Program-made: the position numbers and the translations under genes
In this document: piece after piece, positions 53,078-64,000 of the stretch
Layout of the letters: every line of letters starts with the position of its first letter
Position numbering within the stretch: the first letter of the stretch is position 1
Notes under the pieces: model-generated
Databases searched by the model: none
What the model saw: the letters and a program-made list of their open reading frames with translations, nothing else
What the model was told of the DNA's origin: nothing
Assembly (NCBI GenBank): GCA_049999765.1
Contig: JBNGIQ010009496.1
Span: 420,459-484,458, forward strand
DNA from: Phaeoceros laevis
Taxonomy: Eukaryota > Anthocerotophyta > Anthocerotopsida > Notothyladales
Reading direction: 5' to 3'
DNA length: 64,000 bases

Positions 53078-54427
53078 ATGTCAACCGCCCAGGGCTCCTC
53101 CTTCTTCTCGAGCATCGGCGCTGCCCTGCACAGGCTTCCCATTCCGCCTTCTGGAAACATCTTTGCTGCCTCAACGAAGCGGGGGGTGCCTGGAATCCAA
53201 AGCTTCGAGGCAAACCTCACAGATCGCATCACCAGCCTGAAGCCCGCTTCCGAGACGGACTTTCTGACCCTCCTGTGGCTGTCTGCAGGCATGTCCGTGG
53301 TTCTCAGCTCCCACTCCGCAGTGGAGAACCTGATTCCCGACCTGGAGCAGTCGCCCCTGACCAAGAGGGACGAGAAGTGGGTGTCGGAATTTCTGGACGA
53401 GAGCGCCAAGCTGCTGGACGTGTGCAACGGCCTGAGAGAGAGCGTGGCCCAGCTGGAGGAATGCCAGATGCTGGTGCAGCTGGTGCTGCATAACCTGAAT
53501 GTGGGTTGCGTGACTTCCTTCTCGGAGGGGCAGTTGCAGCGGGCTAAGAAGGCCGTGCTGGATTGCCAGGCTCTGATTGAGAGGCATGCAAGGGACGACG
53601 ATCAGGATCTGGACCTGTCATGGCTCGAGAGAGGAGGGTTCGGGGCCTCAGGGCGGATGTTTTCCCTGGATCGGAGACGATCGAACAGCTGGGGAGGGTC
53701 ATCAAAGGAGAGGGCGGCGGGCCTTCAACGATTGCAAAGCAAAGCTTTCAACGGCAGCACCACAATCAAGGAGGGTGACGCTGAAGTGCAACAACAGCAG
53801 CAACCACAAAACCTGCCCCCTGCTGTGAAGACAGTGAAGAAGGCAGCAGATCGGATCCCCGAGATCGAGCTGCTCAAGAGCATGACGGAGAAGTTCGTCC
53901 CTCCCAAGGGCATGGATGCCTCGAAGAGGAGGAACGCCTTCATAGCCGGCATCTACGCAGCCAAGGTGACCACGGTGTGCATTCTTGGAGTGGTGTATGT
54001 GACTCTAAAAAGCAAGGCGGGCACAGATGGCCTGGATTTGCTGATGAGCTGCTCATCTCAGATCAGCCGCCAATTCACGTGGGCACCACCTCTTTTCGAC
54101 TTGCTGGAAGGAGTGGCCGTGGAGATTGGGTTGCAAAGGAGGCAGACGAAGCTAACGTCTTTCCTCTCAGAGCTTGTGAGCATACATAGCAGTATGGGGC
54201 GGTTGTTTGATCTCATCGAGAGTGCTCAAGCCCGCAGAGTTTTTCCAGTTCGTCCCAAGCAGGAAGAGGAAATGCGCGAAGAACTGGCAGCTTTGAGGCA
54301 ACACTTGGAGGATTTCGAGCATGGGTTGGGGCACTTGGAGGAGCAAGTGAATGAGCTGTTCCGCATACTGATAGCGAGTAGAACACAGCTTCTCGATCTC
54401 CTGGGCAACTCCAAGGGTCTATTCTAA
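53078..54427 (+). CDS. BPS1/ROH1-like protein (449 aa)
   Basis: A single-exon gene starting at the ATG at 53078 (the frame is open upstream from a GTG). It shows the family's N-terminal helical half (DFLTLLWLSAGMSVVLSSHS, then KWVSEFLDESAKLLDVCNGL). A Ser/Gln-rich linker follows, then a hydrophobic segment after a basic run (ASKRRNAFIAGIYAAKVTTV), then C-terminal helices (LEDFEHGLGHLEEQVNELFR). Length is typical for plant BPS1/ROH1-like (DUF793) proteins. It is paralogous to the giant gene at 46095: both share LLDVC after an E..KLL helix and the same C-terminal architecture. Lacking introns, it also differs in gene structure. Function is not defined by the sequence. Confidence 0.82.
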   Translation: MSTAQGSSFFSSIGAALHRLPIPPSGNIFAASTKRGVPGIQSFEANLTDRITSLKPASETDFLTLLWLSAGMSVVLSSHSAVENLIPDLEQSPLTKRDEKWVSEFLDESAKLLDVCNGLRESVAQLEECQMLVQLVLHNLNVGCVTSFSEGQLQRAKKAVLDCQALIERHARDDDQDLDLSWLERGGFGASGRMFSLDRRRSNSWGGSSKERAAGLQRLQSKAFNGSTTIKEGDAEVQQQQQPQNLPPAVKTVKKAADRIPEIELLKSMTEKFVPPKGMDASKRRNAFIAGIYAAKVTTVCILGVVYVTLKSKAGTDGLDLLMSCSSQISRQFTWAPPLFDLLEGVAVEIGLQRRQTKLTSFLSELVSIHSSMGRLFDLIESAQARRVFPVRPKQEEEMREELAALRQHLEDFEHGLGHLEEQVNELFRILIASRTQLLDLLGNSKGLF

Positions 54428-56135
54428 TCTTGACTGGGGAAAAAGCAGGTGGCAGGCATGCTCGACATCCCAGAAGCTCGTCACATCTCAGTACTTTCCA
54501 GTTGGAAAAGCTCGAAGAAGCACCCAAGGATCACTGAGATGGTCAGCTTTCCCGCACTCTTACCTGTGTTCTCACTCAGCGGTCTCGACAAGGTGAGACG
54601 CAAAAGGAGGACAGCGGAAATGTGTCAGAGCTTTCCTCGACAGATCTACATTTTGATTCCGTGGGATGAGATCCAAAGGGAAAGTGAGGGTTCATTCCAG
54701 GGGATGAGATCCAATGAGAGGGTCGTTGTGAGAAGAAAAACAGCAAGAAAGGACACACTAGCCAAGAATTTCTCCGTTTGTCCCTGTGATTTTCATTGTA
54801 CGATCTGATTGTGTAAAAAAGGATGGGTTGAACTTTGCAGCTTACCTTCCCTATTCTCTCCTACAAGCACAAAGCTACATACCACTTGCTGTACTTACAT
54901 GTATACGATGAGTGTCTACTCTGAGGAGCCTGCTAGCATGGTGAACATGGAAATATGAGTCCACTCGCTCTCCACATGGCTTGCAAGTGGGAGCTAGAGA
55001 CTGTAGAGGTCCCGAGTGGGAGGTTCGAAGTTGCTGCATACAGAAAATTCATATGGTGCCTAGAAGGGGATTCCTTCATTCAGGCTGGACCCACCTACGA
55101 GCGCACTTCATGCCCAGAGTTTCTCCACATTAACAAGCATAGGATAAGATACCTAGATCGCAGGCAGGGTGCCAATTCACACAGCTCCGTTAGCTACGTG
55201 TCACTATGGGCACTAAAGACGAAAGGACCCAAAAAGCACAAGCAGCCAACCTACCAGCCTATTCACGTCTTTGGACATTGTCAGACCAGCTCCTTTCGGA
55301 CACAACGAGAGGCTTTAGATACGGACGAGCATAACCAGACGAAAATCAAAATTGGCCACAGAGCCCCACGCCTTTTAAAGGATTAAGATACAGTCATACA
55401 GGTCTGGTGACTCTGGTCTAGGTGATTGTAAGGTGAGGAAATTGTAAGAGCACGCAACTAAACGAATAATACAATAATAGGAGGCAAGGAGCTGCCAGCA
55501 ATTCGTTGGCCATGGAAAATCTAGTTTCCAACAGTGCCTTCCTGAAGTTATCGATAGCCTGGAGCTAACCTGCTTACGTATCTGAAAGCTTTGATCAAAA
55601 GGAATTTGCCCCGTTGTGAACCTTGTGAACCACATATTGCCCTTGTGCTCCACTCTCTCAAGGGAATTTTTGAGAAGCGTTAACATATCCTTCAGAGCTC
55701 AACCCCCCACCAGTCTGTGGTCCTCCCTTTCCTTGTGACAGCCACCACACTGACAATAGCACCTGACCTGACCGAACCAACAGCATCCACTTTGAGGAAG
55801 ATTTGCTGGTAGGGGCAGGGGTCCACCTACGCTCTTGGCTATTTTCCTTGGAGTGCCAGACCTAACAGCGCTCGAGGTCCCCTGTCTGTCAGCTACGTTG
55901 AAGGACATAGCCCGGAAGCTACAGCTGCACATGAGCTTAGCTTCTTCGTTGCCCTGCCACAAAAATGGCGCAGCACATTGAGGATCAAACTGCAGAATTC
56001 CAATCCAATGTGCCGCCAGCACGGCCCAAACAAACCCTTGCCGGGTATGGCTGCTCCAAGCCTGCCCGCTGTGCAGTGCGATGGACCACCATACTTGATG
56101 TGTTCCATCGCACAGATGAGGAAAAAAGCAGGGGA
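54428..56135. other. Spacer between BPS1-like and PP2C genes
   Basis: Contains an ATG-started 143-codon frame (54955-55386, +) and a 103-codon frame (55375-55686, -), neither with a recognisable family. The right end is the PP2C 3' UTR. Confidence 0.4.
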
Positions 56136-57329
56136 TTACTCAGTCACTGCCCCGCCATTGGCAGCCTTCCTGCTGATAAGCTCGTGGTCCAGGAACAGGA
56201 CCACGACCGTAATGTCGTCATGGAAGTGGCGGCGGACGCCGCGCTCGATGTTCTTGAGGTCGGTCAGCCGCACCTCCCTCTTGCGGGCAGCACTCTGCAT
56301 AGCGGCCTTGATGAGCCGGCGGGCGATGCCGTTGCGGGGATGCCTCTGCACCATGGCCACAACCTGCTGGTTGGAAAGCTGCTCCCACAGCCCGTCGGAG
56401 GCGAAAACCACGAACCGATCCTGCGGTTGCAGATCCCGGCGCCGGATGTGAGGCACGGCGCTGAGCACAGGCCTCTGCAGCAGCTCCGGCAGACGGAACC
56501 GCGCCTGCAGCACCTCCGGGGTGGAGAAGTCGGGCAGCTTGAGGTAGAAGTCCCCGAAGGATCGCGACACCTGGATGATACCCTTGACGCGCCATACCCC
56601 GTTCTTGTAGACCACCACGTCGGGGTCCTGCGGATGCAGCGCCTGGAGCTCCGCCCTCACCTCCTGGTGGCTGGCGTTGTGCTCCTGGGACAGCTCCAGC
56701 GCCTCCCCGGATGCGGTGCCAAGCACCGCCCGGGAGTCCCCCAGGCTGGCCACGAAGAGCGTCCCTCCGGGAGCCAGCAGCCCGACCAGGGCACAGCAGC
56801 CGGTGCCTGCGATCTGGGGCCGTTGCCGCACCGTGCGGGTCACATGCCCGTGGAAGCCCTGCTCCGTGAGCAGGAAGGCCCGCCGGATGAGATCCTCATT
56901 CAGCAGCTCCCCTGCTGCCACCATCCGCTGCAGGTGCCCGTAGAGGTGCTGGTTCACAAACCTGGCGGCATCAGGGCCGCCATGGCCGTCATACACCCCG
57001 ACGAACGTCCCTAGCGCGGCCGTGGACTCCACTCGGAACTCGTCCTCCAGCACCACGTTGGCTTGCACCACGGCGATGCTGAAAGCCCCCGCAGCCGTCA
57101 CCCCCAGATCCCGGTACCGCAGCAGCTGATCACTCCTGTCCTGCACGATCTCCTCNNNNNNNNNNNNNNNNNNNNNNNNNNNNNNNNNNNNNNNNNNNNN
57201 NNNNNNNNNNNNNNNNNNNNNNNNNNNNNNNNNNNNNNNNNNNNNNNNNNNNNNNACCGCCCCTCCCCCTCCTCGCCAGCACGATGCTAGCATTCTTTCC
57301 CACCAGCCCCAGCATCCCTCATCTCTCAT
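56136..57329 (-). CDS. Clade-D type 2C protein phosphatase (PP2C), interrupted by an assembly gap
   Basis: A Mn/Mg-dependent Ser/Thr phosphatase. The start is the ATG at 57329. About 24 residues precede a 100-N gap (57156-57255), after which the frame runs to the stop at 56136; the annotated length of ~397 depends on the gap size. Motifs are FVGVYDGHGGPDAARF, ASLGDSRAVLG, VKGIIQVSRSFGDFYLK, FVVFASDGLWEQLSNQ and RRHFHDDITVVVLFLDHEL. The VWRVKGIIQVSRS.GD and GVRRHFHDDIT segments match plant clade D, whose Arabidopsis members oppose SAUR-stimulated plasma-membrane H+-ATPase activation. The coding part is markedly more GC-rich than its surroundings. No intron is visible. Confidence 0.92.
   Translation of the reverse strand: MRDEGCWGWWERMLASCWRGGGGAXXXXXXXXXXXXXXXXXXXXXXXXXXXXXXXXXXEEIVQDRSDQLLRYRDLGVTAAGAFSIAVVQANVVLEDEFRVESTAALGTFVGVYDGHGGPDAARFVNQHLYGHLQRMVAAGELLNEDLIRRAFLLTEQGFHGHVTRTVRQRPQIAGTGCCALVGLLAPGGTLFVASLGDSRAVLGTASGEALELSQEHNASHQEVRAELQALHPQDPDVVVYKNGVWRVKGIIQVSRSFGDFYLKLPDFSTPEVLQARFRLPELLQRPVLSAVPHIRRRDLQPQDRFVVFASDGLWEQLSNQQVVAMVQRHPRNGIARRLIKAAMQSAARKREVRLTDLKNIERGVRRHFHDDITVVVLFLDHELISRKAANGGAVTE
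57156..57255. other. Assembly gap (100 N)
   Basis: A run of exactly 100 N, a conventional placeholder length, inside the N-terminal coding region of the PP2C gene. Confidence 0.95.
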
Positions 57330-58328
57330 CAAGGTTGCAATTTCCCCCGGATCAGCCGATCAAATCCACCTTCTGCCACCACGCGGGGGCACCTCTGACG
57401 GAGATGCCGCAACAAGAAAGGGGGCGAGCCGGATGTTGGAGATGAAGACGAAGAAGAAGCAGAAGAGGAAGAATGAAGATGAAGACAAGGCCTATCTCAG
57501 GAGTCCATTGCCCCGCGCGGATCCCTCCTGACACCGGCCATGTCGGGAGCGTCGCATCAGTGCCACCACTGTAGGCCGCGCGGCGTCGATTGAGCTCCAG
57601 CGCCATGGCCCGGGGCCTCTTGAGCCCCCCCGCTTGCTCCCGCCAGCCCTGCTGTCTGTCTTCCCCCTGCCGCCTCCTCAGTTACGGCCTGCTCGCTTGC
57701 GCGGGTGGGTTCGGTGACGTCCAACGGTAGGCACGTAGGCACCTGGCGGGGTGGGCGTTCTTTACTCAATTATTACGACAATATTATTGCTCACTTATTA
57801 CTATTATGTCGACATTGTCGAGGAAGCGTCGGTTATATATTATGTTGCAGCTGGTGCCCGGGGAAGGCGTTTTGTTGCTGCATTCGCATTTCAAAAGGAG
57901 TCAATATTCTTCCGCCCTGACCGGAAGCGGAATCCCAAATCCCATTGCGCGGATAGGAATCCAGGCAGGCCGTGGGCCAAACGCCACTGGCGCTTCTTGG
58001 AATGCGCGGTTGCTTCTTGCATGCCCAAAGGGCCCCGTGAGACACTTCTCCTCTGTACCATTTAGGCCTCTAGACTACACAAGCCGGTGGCCGTACCGCT
58101 TTCTAGTGATTTACTTGTCTTGGGAGCCTTCCTTTGCAGCGTCCTTGGTAGACTAGACCATCAGTCCAATGTTCAGTTTATTGGAGAAGGAGGGAGGAAA
58201 AGGTCATGATCGATCTTGAGGTGGAAATGGACAACTCATGAGTCCGGAGGAAGGAGAGGCGATATTGTCCCCTTCCAACAAAACGTACGGACTTCAACAT
58301 CGGCACTATCGATCTTTTTATGTTACTT

Positions 58329-58348
58329 AATGGAAACGCGTTTCCATT
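58329..58348. repeat. Perfect 20 bp palindrome
   Basis: The half-site AATGGAAACG is followed directly by its reverse complement CGTTTCCATT. A related AATGGAACGCGTTTTA follows about 20 bp downstream. Confidence 0.9.
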
Positions 58349-58459
58349 GGCAAAGAAACAAATGGAACGCGTTTTAGGTTTTCACTTTTGCGTTCCTATA
58401 TGGGTTTTAAAATAAATCCTGAAGGCGATTAAAAAATGAGAGGGAGAAAGGAGAAAAAC

Positions 58460-58561
58460 AGCGTTTCTATGCTGTATGCGGTTTTATGACCTCCTTTGGA
58501 AGTTGTGAGGAGCGTTTCTATGCTATATGCAGTTTTATGACCTCCTTTGGAAGTTGTGAGG
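58460..58561. repeat. 51 bp tandem duplication
   Basis: Copies at 58460-58510 and 58511-58561 start AGCGTTTCTATGCT and differ at only two positions. Confidence 0.85.
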
Positions 58562-58959
58562 AGGTGTTGCACGACCCTTTAGCGCTCATGCCATATCGAA
58601 AGGAGGTCGCATAGAGTTGCACCAAATCGAAAGAGGAGGTTGGTGTGAGTCGGACTTCAAAAGGAGGTCGTGGCTGCTCAAAGAATTTCACAATTGCGGA
58701 GATGCAAGTTGGCTTGCCACCATGAAAGATTTGAAGAGTGTTGTCTCAATACTATTTTTTAGGTTGAGTGAATGCCACAATAATGTTGTTCAATGTCAAA
58801 TTGAATCACCATTGATGTGTCACTATTTCAAATAAGTGAACGTAATCAAGGGAAGCTCTTGGAAGTAAAATCAAATCAATAGAAAAAACTAAAAAACTTT
58901 TAGCGGCTTGCTTGCTGGTGGCAGCCAACTTTTTCGCGGCTTTCTTTCCATGGCATCCA

Positions 58960-59130
58960 CCCCTTAATGTTATATTTTGTATACTTTTTTGTGTAGTTAG
59001 GAGCTCAAACTCAAGCCTCAAAGTATGTACTTCTCTACATCCATAGAGAATCGACCCCATAATGTTACATTTTGTAGCCTTTTTTTATGTAGTTGGGGAG
59101 CTCACAGTATGTAGTTCTCTACATCGTCGG
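58960..59130. repeat. ~95 bp imperfect tandem duplication
   Basis: CCCCTTAATGTTATATTTTG at 58960 and CCCCATAATGTTACATTTTG at 59055 each begin a unit that continues through TGTAGTTRGGAGCTC to TATGTASTTCTCTACATC. Confidence 0.75.
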
Positions 59131-60337
59131 ACAGAGCTGGATGCGCTGGATAGAGCTCCATGCGCTCTATCCAACTGCATAAAATGTTAAATTTTTTTAA
59201 AATATCACATCTGTAGTTATAATAAAAAATGTGATAAGGATAGAACGGGAGCGATATGGCCTCTTGGGGCATTAAGGGTTAAGACTTAAGAGCTAAGAGC
59301 TTAATTTGGTCACGCTTGAAACACGGAGGTAACATTAAACAGTTGTTTCAAGGCTCGGAGACGTCGTACACTTAGCGAAAATCAATGGTGTTGCCTGGTA
59401 CGAGGGAATAAGTAGGAAACTGTGAATTAGTAGGCAGGGGATTCCGAAGAAGAAAGAAGTTCATTTCTGACGTTGGGTAATGCTCCATTGTCACGAAATG
59501 AAGGGTGACCAAAAATACGATAGGGGAGGAACCACAGGCTATGGCCAGCTACGTTATACCGCACGAATGAGTGAGGGAGAGAAAAAATCTGTCCGAGACA
59601 GGCCGGTAAAGGTCTGAAGGGCGGCGACAGGACCGTTTGCACACTAGGACCGGGTGGAGCTTGCTGTTGTCTTGACAAGCCATCGTCACATACGTCTGTC
59701 GGCAACGGTCGCCACGTCGCCCCCGGCAAGGTGTGTGGCAATGTGGCAAGGCCAAAAACTTGCAAGGATAAGGCTTAGAGCTGGGTGGGACCGATTTGAT
59801 TGAGACCAAGGTTACGATAAAAAGCTGCCGTGGCCGTGTATCCCAAGGGAGACTCACTGGCAAAGCATGATTGTGAAGTGGGGTCAGTGGTCCGCAACTG
59901 AATTTGGCCGAACGTGTTTGATCGCACGCTCACTCTGATACTCTGTTAATCCAAGGTGGAATCGGCACCAGCAGACTCGAGCTACAGGTAGCTATGAAGC
60001 TTGGAGAAGGACAGTCTGGAGCCGCTGGGAACCGAGAAAGAGGACTGCAGGCAACAGATATTTTCAGGTTCTCCAAAGATCCGTGCAGGCTGCCATTCCG
60101 TGATGCCACAACGCTGAGCTGGGAGCAGCTAGGAAGCTTAGTCTGCGATGGCGAGTTCGGCTTCAAATTGCAGCGGATGGCAGGGGCAGGCACACTCGGG
60201 GCTTGGGGCCAGCAATTTCTCTTCTCATCCGCGTTCTCGCCGCCGATCATCTCTTCAACTGTCTCTAAGAATCACGATCCGCGAACTGCTGTGCCTGAGA
60301 GATCTGAAAGTTTTGCTGCCTCAATTCCGGAAGCACA

Positions 60338-61015
60338 ATGTCTAATGAACTGATTGCACCGCAAGGTGATGAGCCGATCACCACGCCCGTTGCGGATGCT
60401 TCTTCCTACCGAGAAGCTGAGTGGCCTGACCGTGGAACGCGGATTGTGGATGTTCCCTTCTTGCCTGCCTTCTTCCATGGTCAGGATGCAGGGAGTCAAG
60501 CCGATCGGTCAGGCTGGACTCCGGCCCCTACCTGTCTGTTCCGCGTTCAGGTGCACCTCGTCACAGGGCTTCTTCCCCCGTCCTCTACCCTAACCTTGGT
60601 CGTGCATACCTCAACTGTCACCACTTCAGAGGACGAATCACAACACGATTTTGAGGTGTCATTCTCGCGTGGCCGCCCTCCAGGCTACCAGGCTGAAGTT
60701 CCCTCTGGTTCCTTTGCCGTATCCAATCCCGGTTTGGTTGTTCTTCACGCATCTGTGCTTCAAGAGCAGCACCTGTTTCATTTGCGCATACACCAGCCCT
60801 TGCAAGCTGCTCGGATGTGGTGCAGCAATCTGCTTGACAGGGTACATCTCATGAACCAAAATGCCCGAAGAATGGTTGCCCGGGCACAAGCTTGCGTTTT
60901 ACTTGCAACTTTACTTGTCTGTTTCAGTACTGGCAGATTGCTTGGGGGCTACCGTAGCTCGGCTCCTGCACTTTATGTGGTACCTTTGTCTGTCATTGCA
61001 GCCCTTGCATTTTGA
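60338..61015 (+). CDS. Unknown protein with C-terminal hydrophobic segments (225 aa)
   Basis: The ATG at 60338 opens a 225-codon frame. The middle (FRVQVHLVTGLLPPSSTLTL, then DFEVSFSRGRPPG) looks like a beta-rich domain. The C terminus has hydrophobic stretches (ACVLLATLLVCFSTG and APALYVVPLSVIAALAF). I do not recognise a family. The stop lies 20 bp before another frame with membrane character (61036-61524). Splice-like acceptors (TTTCAG near 60927, TTCTAG near 61058) make it possible that both are parts of one spliced gene. Exon boundaries could not be settled. Confidence 0.45.
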   Translation: MSNELIAPQGDEPITTPVADASSYREAEWPDRGTRIVDVPFLPAFFHGQDAGSQADRSGWTPAPTCLFRVQVHLVTGLLPPSSTLTLVVHTSTVTTSEDESQHDFEVSFSRGRPPGYQAEVPSGSFAVSNPGLVVLHASVLQEQHLFHLRIHQPLQAARMWCSNLLDRVHLMNQNARRMVARAQACVLLATLLVCFSTGRLLGGYRSSAPALYVVPLSVIAALAF

Positions 61016-61035
61016 ATCAGTAGTGTGGTGCACCG

Positions 61036-61524
61036 TTGCTGCATACTGTTTGTTCTAGAGCATCCTGTTGTCCCCTTCGTCCCAGCATTCTCTGTCAGAA
61101 CTGCCCAACCTTCATGCTCCGTATTGGTGTGATGTGCCTGGGAGTTTTTGTTGCGTTCGTACTCACCTACTGCTCCTGTGGCCTTGTGAAGGTCTGCGAA
61201 GCCTATATTGTATGGACGCTGTACCAGCTTGAAAATGTGACGGCACCGAGGCTTGCTGTCTTCCGAGGATGGGAGAGACGGTTGACAATTATCTCCCACT
61301 CCCTCACCAGCATACAGCTGTCTGCAGACGGAATTCACTTGCAGTCTAGCCATATTTTGAGGTTTTTGGTTATGGCTATCGCCTGCCAACCCGGTTCAAG
61401 CCCGTCTCCTTCTTGGACAACCAGGATGAACAGAATGCTCCTCAACTACGAAGAGAGAGGACTAGACTTGGCTTCGCAGATGACCCGACTTGCTGGCCTT
61501 CTGCTGGCGACAGGGCAGATATAG
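61036..61524 (+). CDS. Unknown membrane-protein segment, possibly 3' exon of the preceding ORF
   Basis: A frame with one strong membrane helix (MLRIGVMCLGVFVAFVLTYC), then a soluble tail with WTLYQLENVTAPRLAVFRGW, ending at 61524. The first in-frame ATG is within the helix region (about 61114), so it reads better as a downstream exon, perhaps after an acceptor at ~61058, than as a separate gene. No family recognised. Confidence 0.35.
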   Translation: MLHTVCSRASCCPLRPSILCQNCPTFMLRIGVMCLGVFVAFVLTYCSCGLVKVCEAYIVWTLYQLENVTAPRLAVFRGWERRLTIISHSLTSIQLSADGIHLQSSHILRFLVMAIACQPGSSPSPSWTTRMNRMLLNYEERGLDLASQMTRLAGLLLATGQI

Positions 61525-61731
61525 AACCTGTGATTGTGTGAAATCTGTGTGAAACTCTTTGTGCACTTGTACAAAGACCAGACTCTCGTAGACTATTAGC
61601 AAAATATTCCTCACGCCCTACCGGGCCCTGTGGCCGCCAGGTGCTTGTCATCTTGTGCTTCAGGATGTGACACATGGCCCGGAGCAATCTTGCGTGTCCT
61701 CAGATAACTATTCTTATAATGAAGCAGACTC

Positions 61732-63832
<2,101 letters not shown>

Positions 63833-64000
63833 TGTCTTTTCCATGGGTTCTGCAATGCATCTCGTAGGTGCTGGATGTCTTGGTTTCGGAGTTCCAGCTT
63901 CCTGCTTTTTGTGGACGCTGATTCTGCTTGGCAATACCAGCCATAAATCAGACCAATCAATCGAATTGCTGTCTGCATTTGAGCTGGTCGGCACAACTTC

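Larger units (their letters stand above)
57330..60337. other. Gene-poor AT-rich stretch with short repeats
   Basis: Upstream of the PP2C gene there is first GC-rich sequence, the probable promoter. From ~58.2 to 59.4 kb an AT-rich segment carries tandem duplications and a palindrome (listed separately). A 119-codon plus frame at 59994-60353 overlaps the next ORF and may be a leader ORF. No recognised gene. Confidence 0.45.

Noticed and set aside
54955-55386. 143-codon ATG-started ORF
   Set aside because: No recognisable domain and no splice or neighbour support; left as unassigned.
55375-55686. 103-codon minus ORF with a partly protein-like first 40 residues
   Set aside because: No upstream exon or homologous family could be identified and the second half looks non-coding.
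59994-60353. 119-codon ORF just before the unknown membrane-protein frame
   Set aside because: It overlaps the next ORF by 16 bases in another frame and has no motif; more likely a leader frame.

Overview
The window looks like nuclear DNA of a streptophyte plant, most likely a land plant. The evidence is spliceosomal introns (GT-AG, plus a few GC-AG) and plant-type families: plastid GSH1, an FUT13-like Lewis-type fucosyltransferase, an MRS2 magnesium transporter, an ELC ESCRT-I subunit, a clade-D PP2C, BPS1/ROH1-like proteins, a PGG-domain protein and plastid-type LL-diaminopimelate aminotransferase. Introns are short (about 60-500 bp) and genes are close together, which suits a non-seed plant such as a bryophyte or lycophyte. 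The species cannot be fixed from the sequence alone. Two runs of N (41773-41782 and 57156-57255) are assembly gaps.

Layout. 0.07-9 kb: partial MRS2 (-), then a head-to-head pair of long intronless genes, an MTR4/HEN2 exosome helicase (-) and an insulin-degrading-enzyme-like M16 protease (+). 10-13 kb: an unassigned terminal exon (-), ELC (-) and a membrane-anchored RMA-type RING ligase (+). 13.7-29.2 kb: a minus-strand run of FUT13, a TMEM144-like transporter (9 exons), GSH1 (15 exons), a CPBP/CAAX protease (10 exons), a small unknown protein, a hotdog thioesterase ending in SKL, and DPH1. 29.4-34.7 kb (+): pyridoxal kinase and a GUCD1-like protein. 34.9-38.1 kb: an RCC1-repeat gene (-) with three tandem copies of a ~245 bp unit upstream. 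38.9-40.1 kb: a PGG-domain membrane protein without visible ankyrin repeats (+).

The 40-60 kb half is gene-poor and repeat-rich. It holds a pogo/Tigger-like terminal-inverted-repeat element (40.5-41.8 kb), retroelement remnants (51.3-51.9 kb), short tandem duplications and a 20-bp palindrome (58.3-59.1 kb). It also holds two BPS1/ROH1-like genes on the same strand, one stretched to about 1478 residues by a serine-rich insertion, and a clade-D PP2C (-). The right end has uncertain membrane-protein ORFs (+) and most of an LL-diaminopimelate aminotransferase gene (-).

Most genes are unrelated housekeeping loci, not an operon or pathway cluster. Spliced models were built by hand from splice signals, reading phase and family conservation; in nearly every multi-exon model the phases close exactly. 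No CRISPR, tRNA, rRNA or known antiviral system was seen. The most unusual items are the triplicated, possibly structured 245 bp unit, the giant BPS1-like protein and the orphan exon beside ELC.
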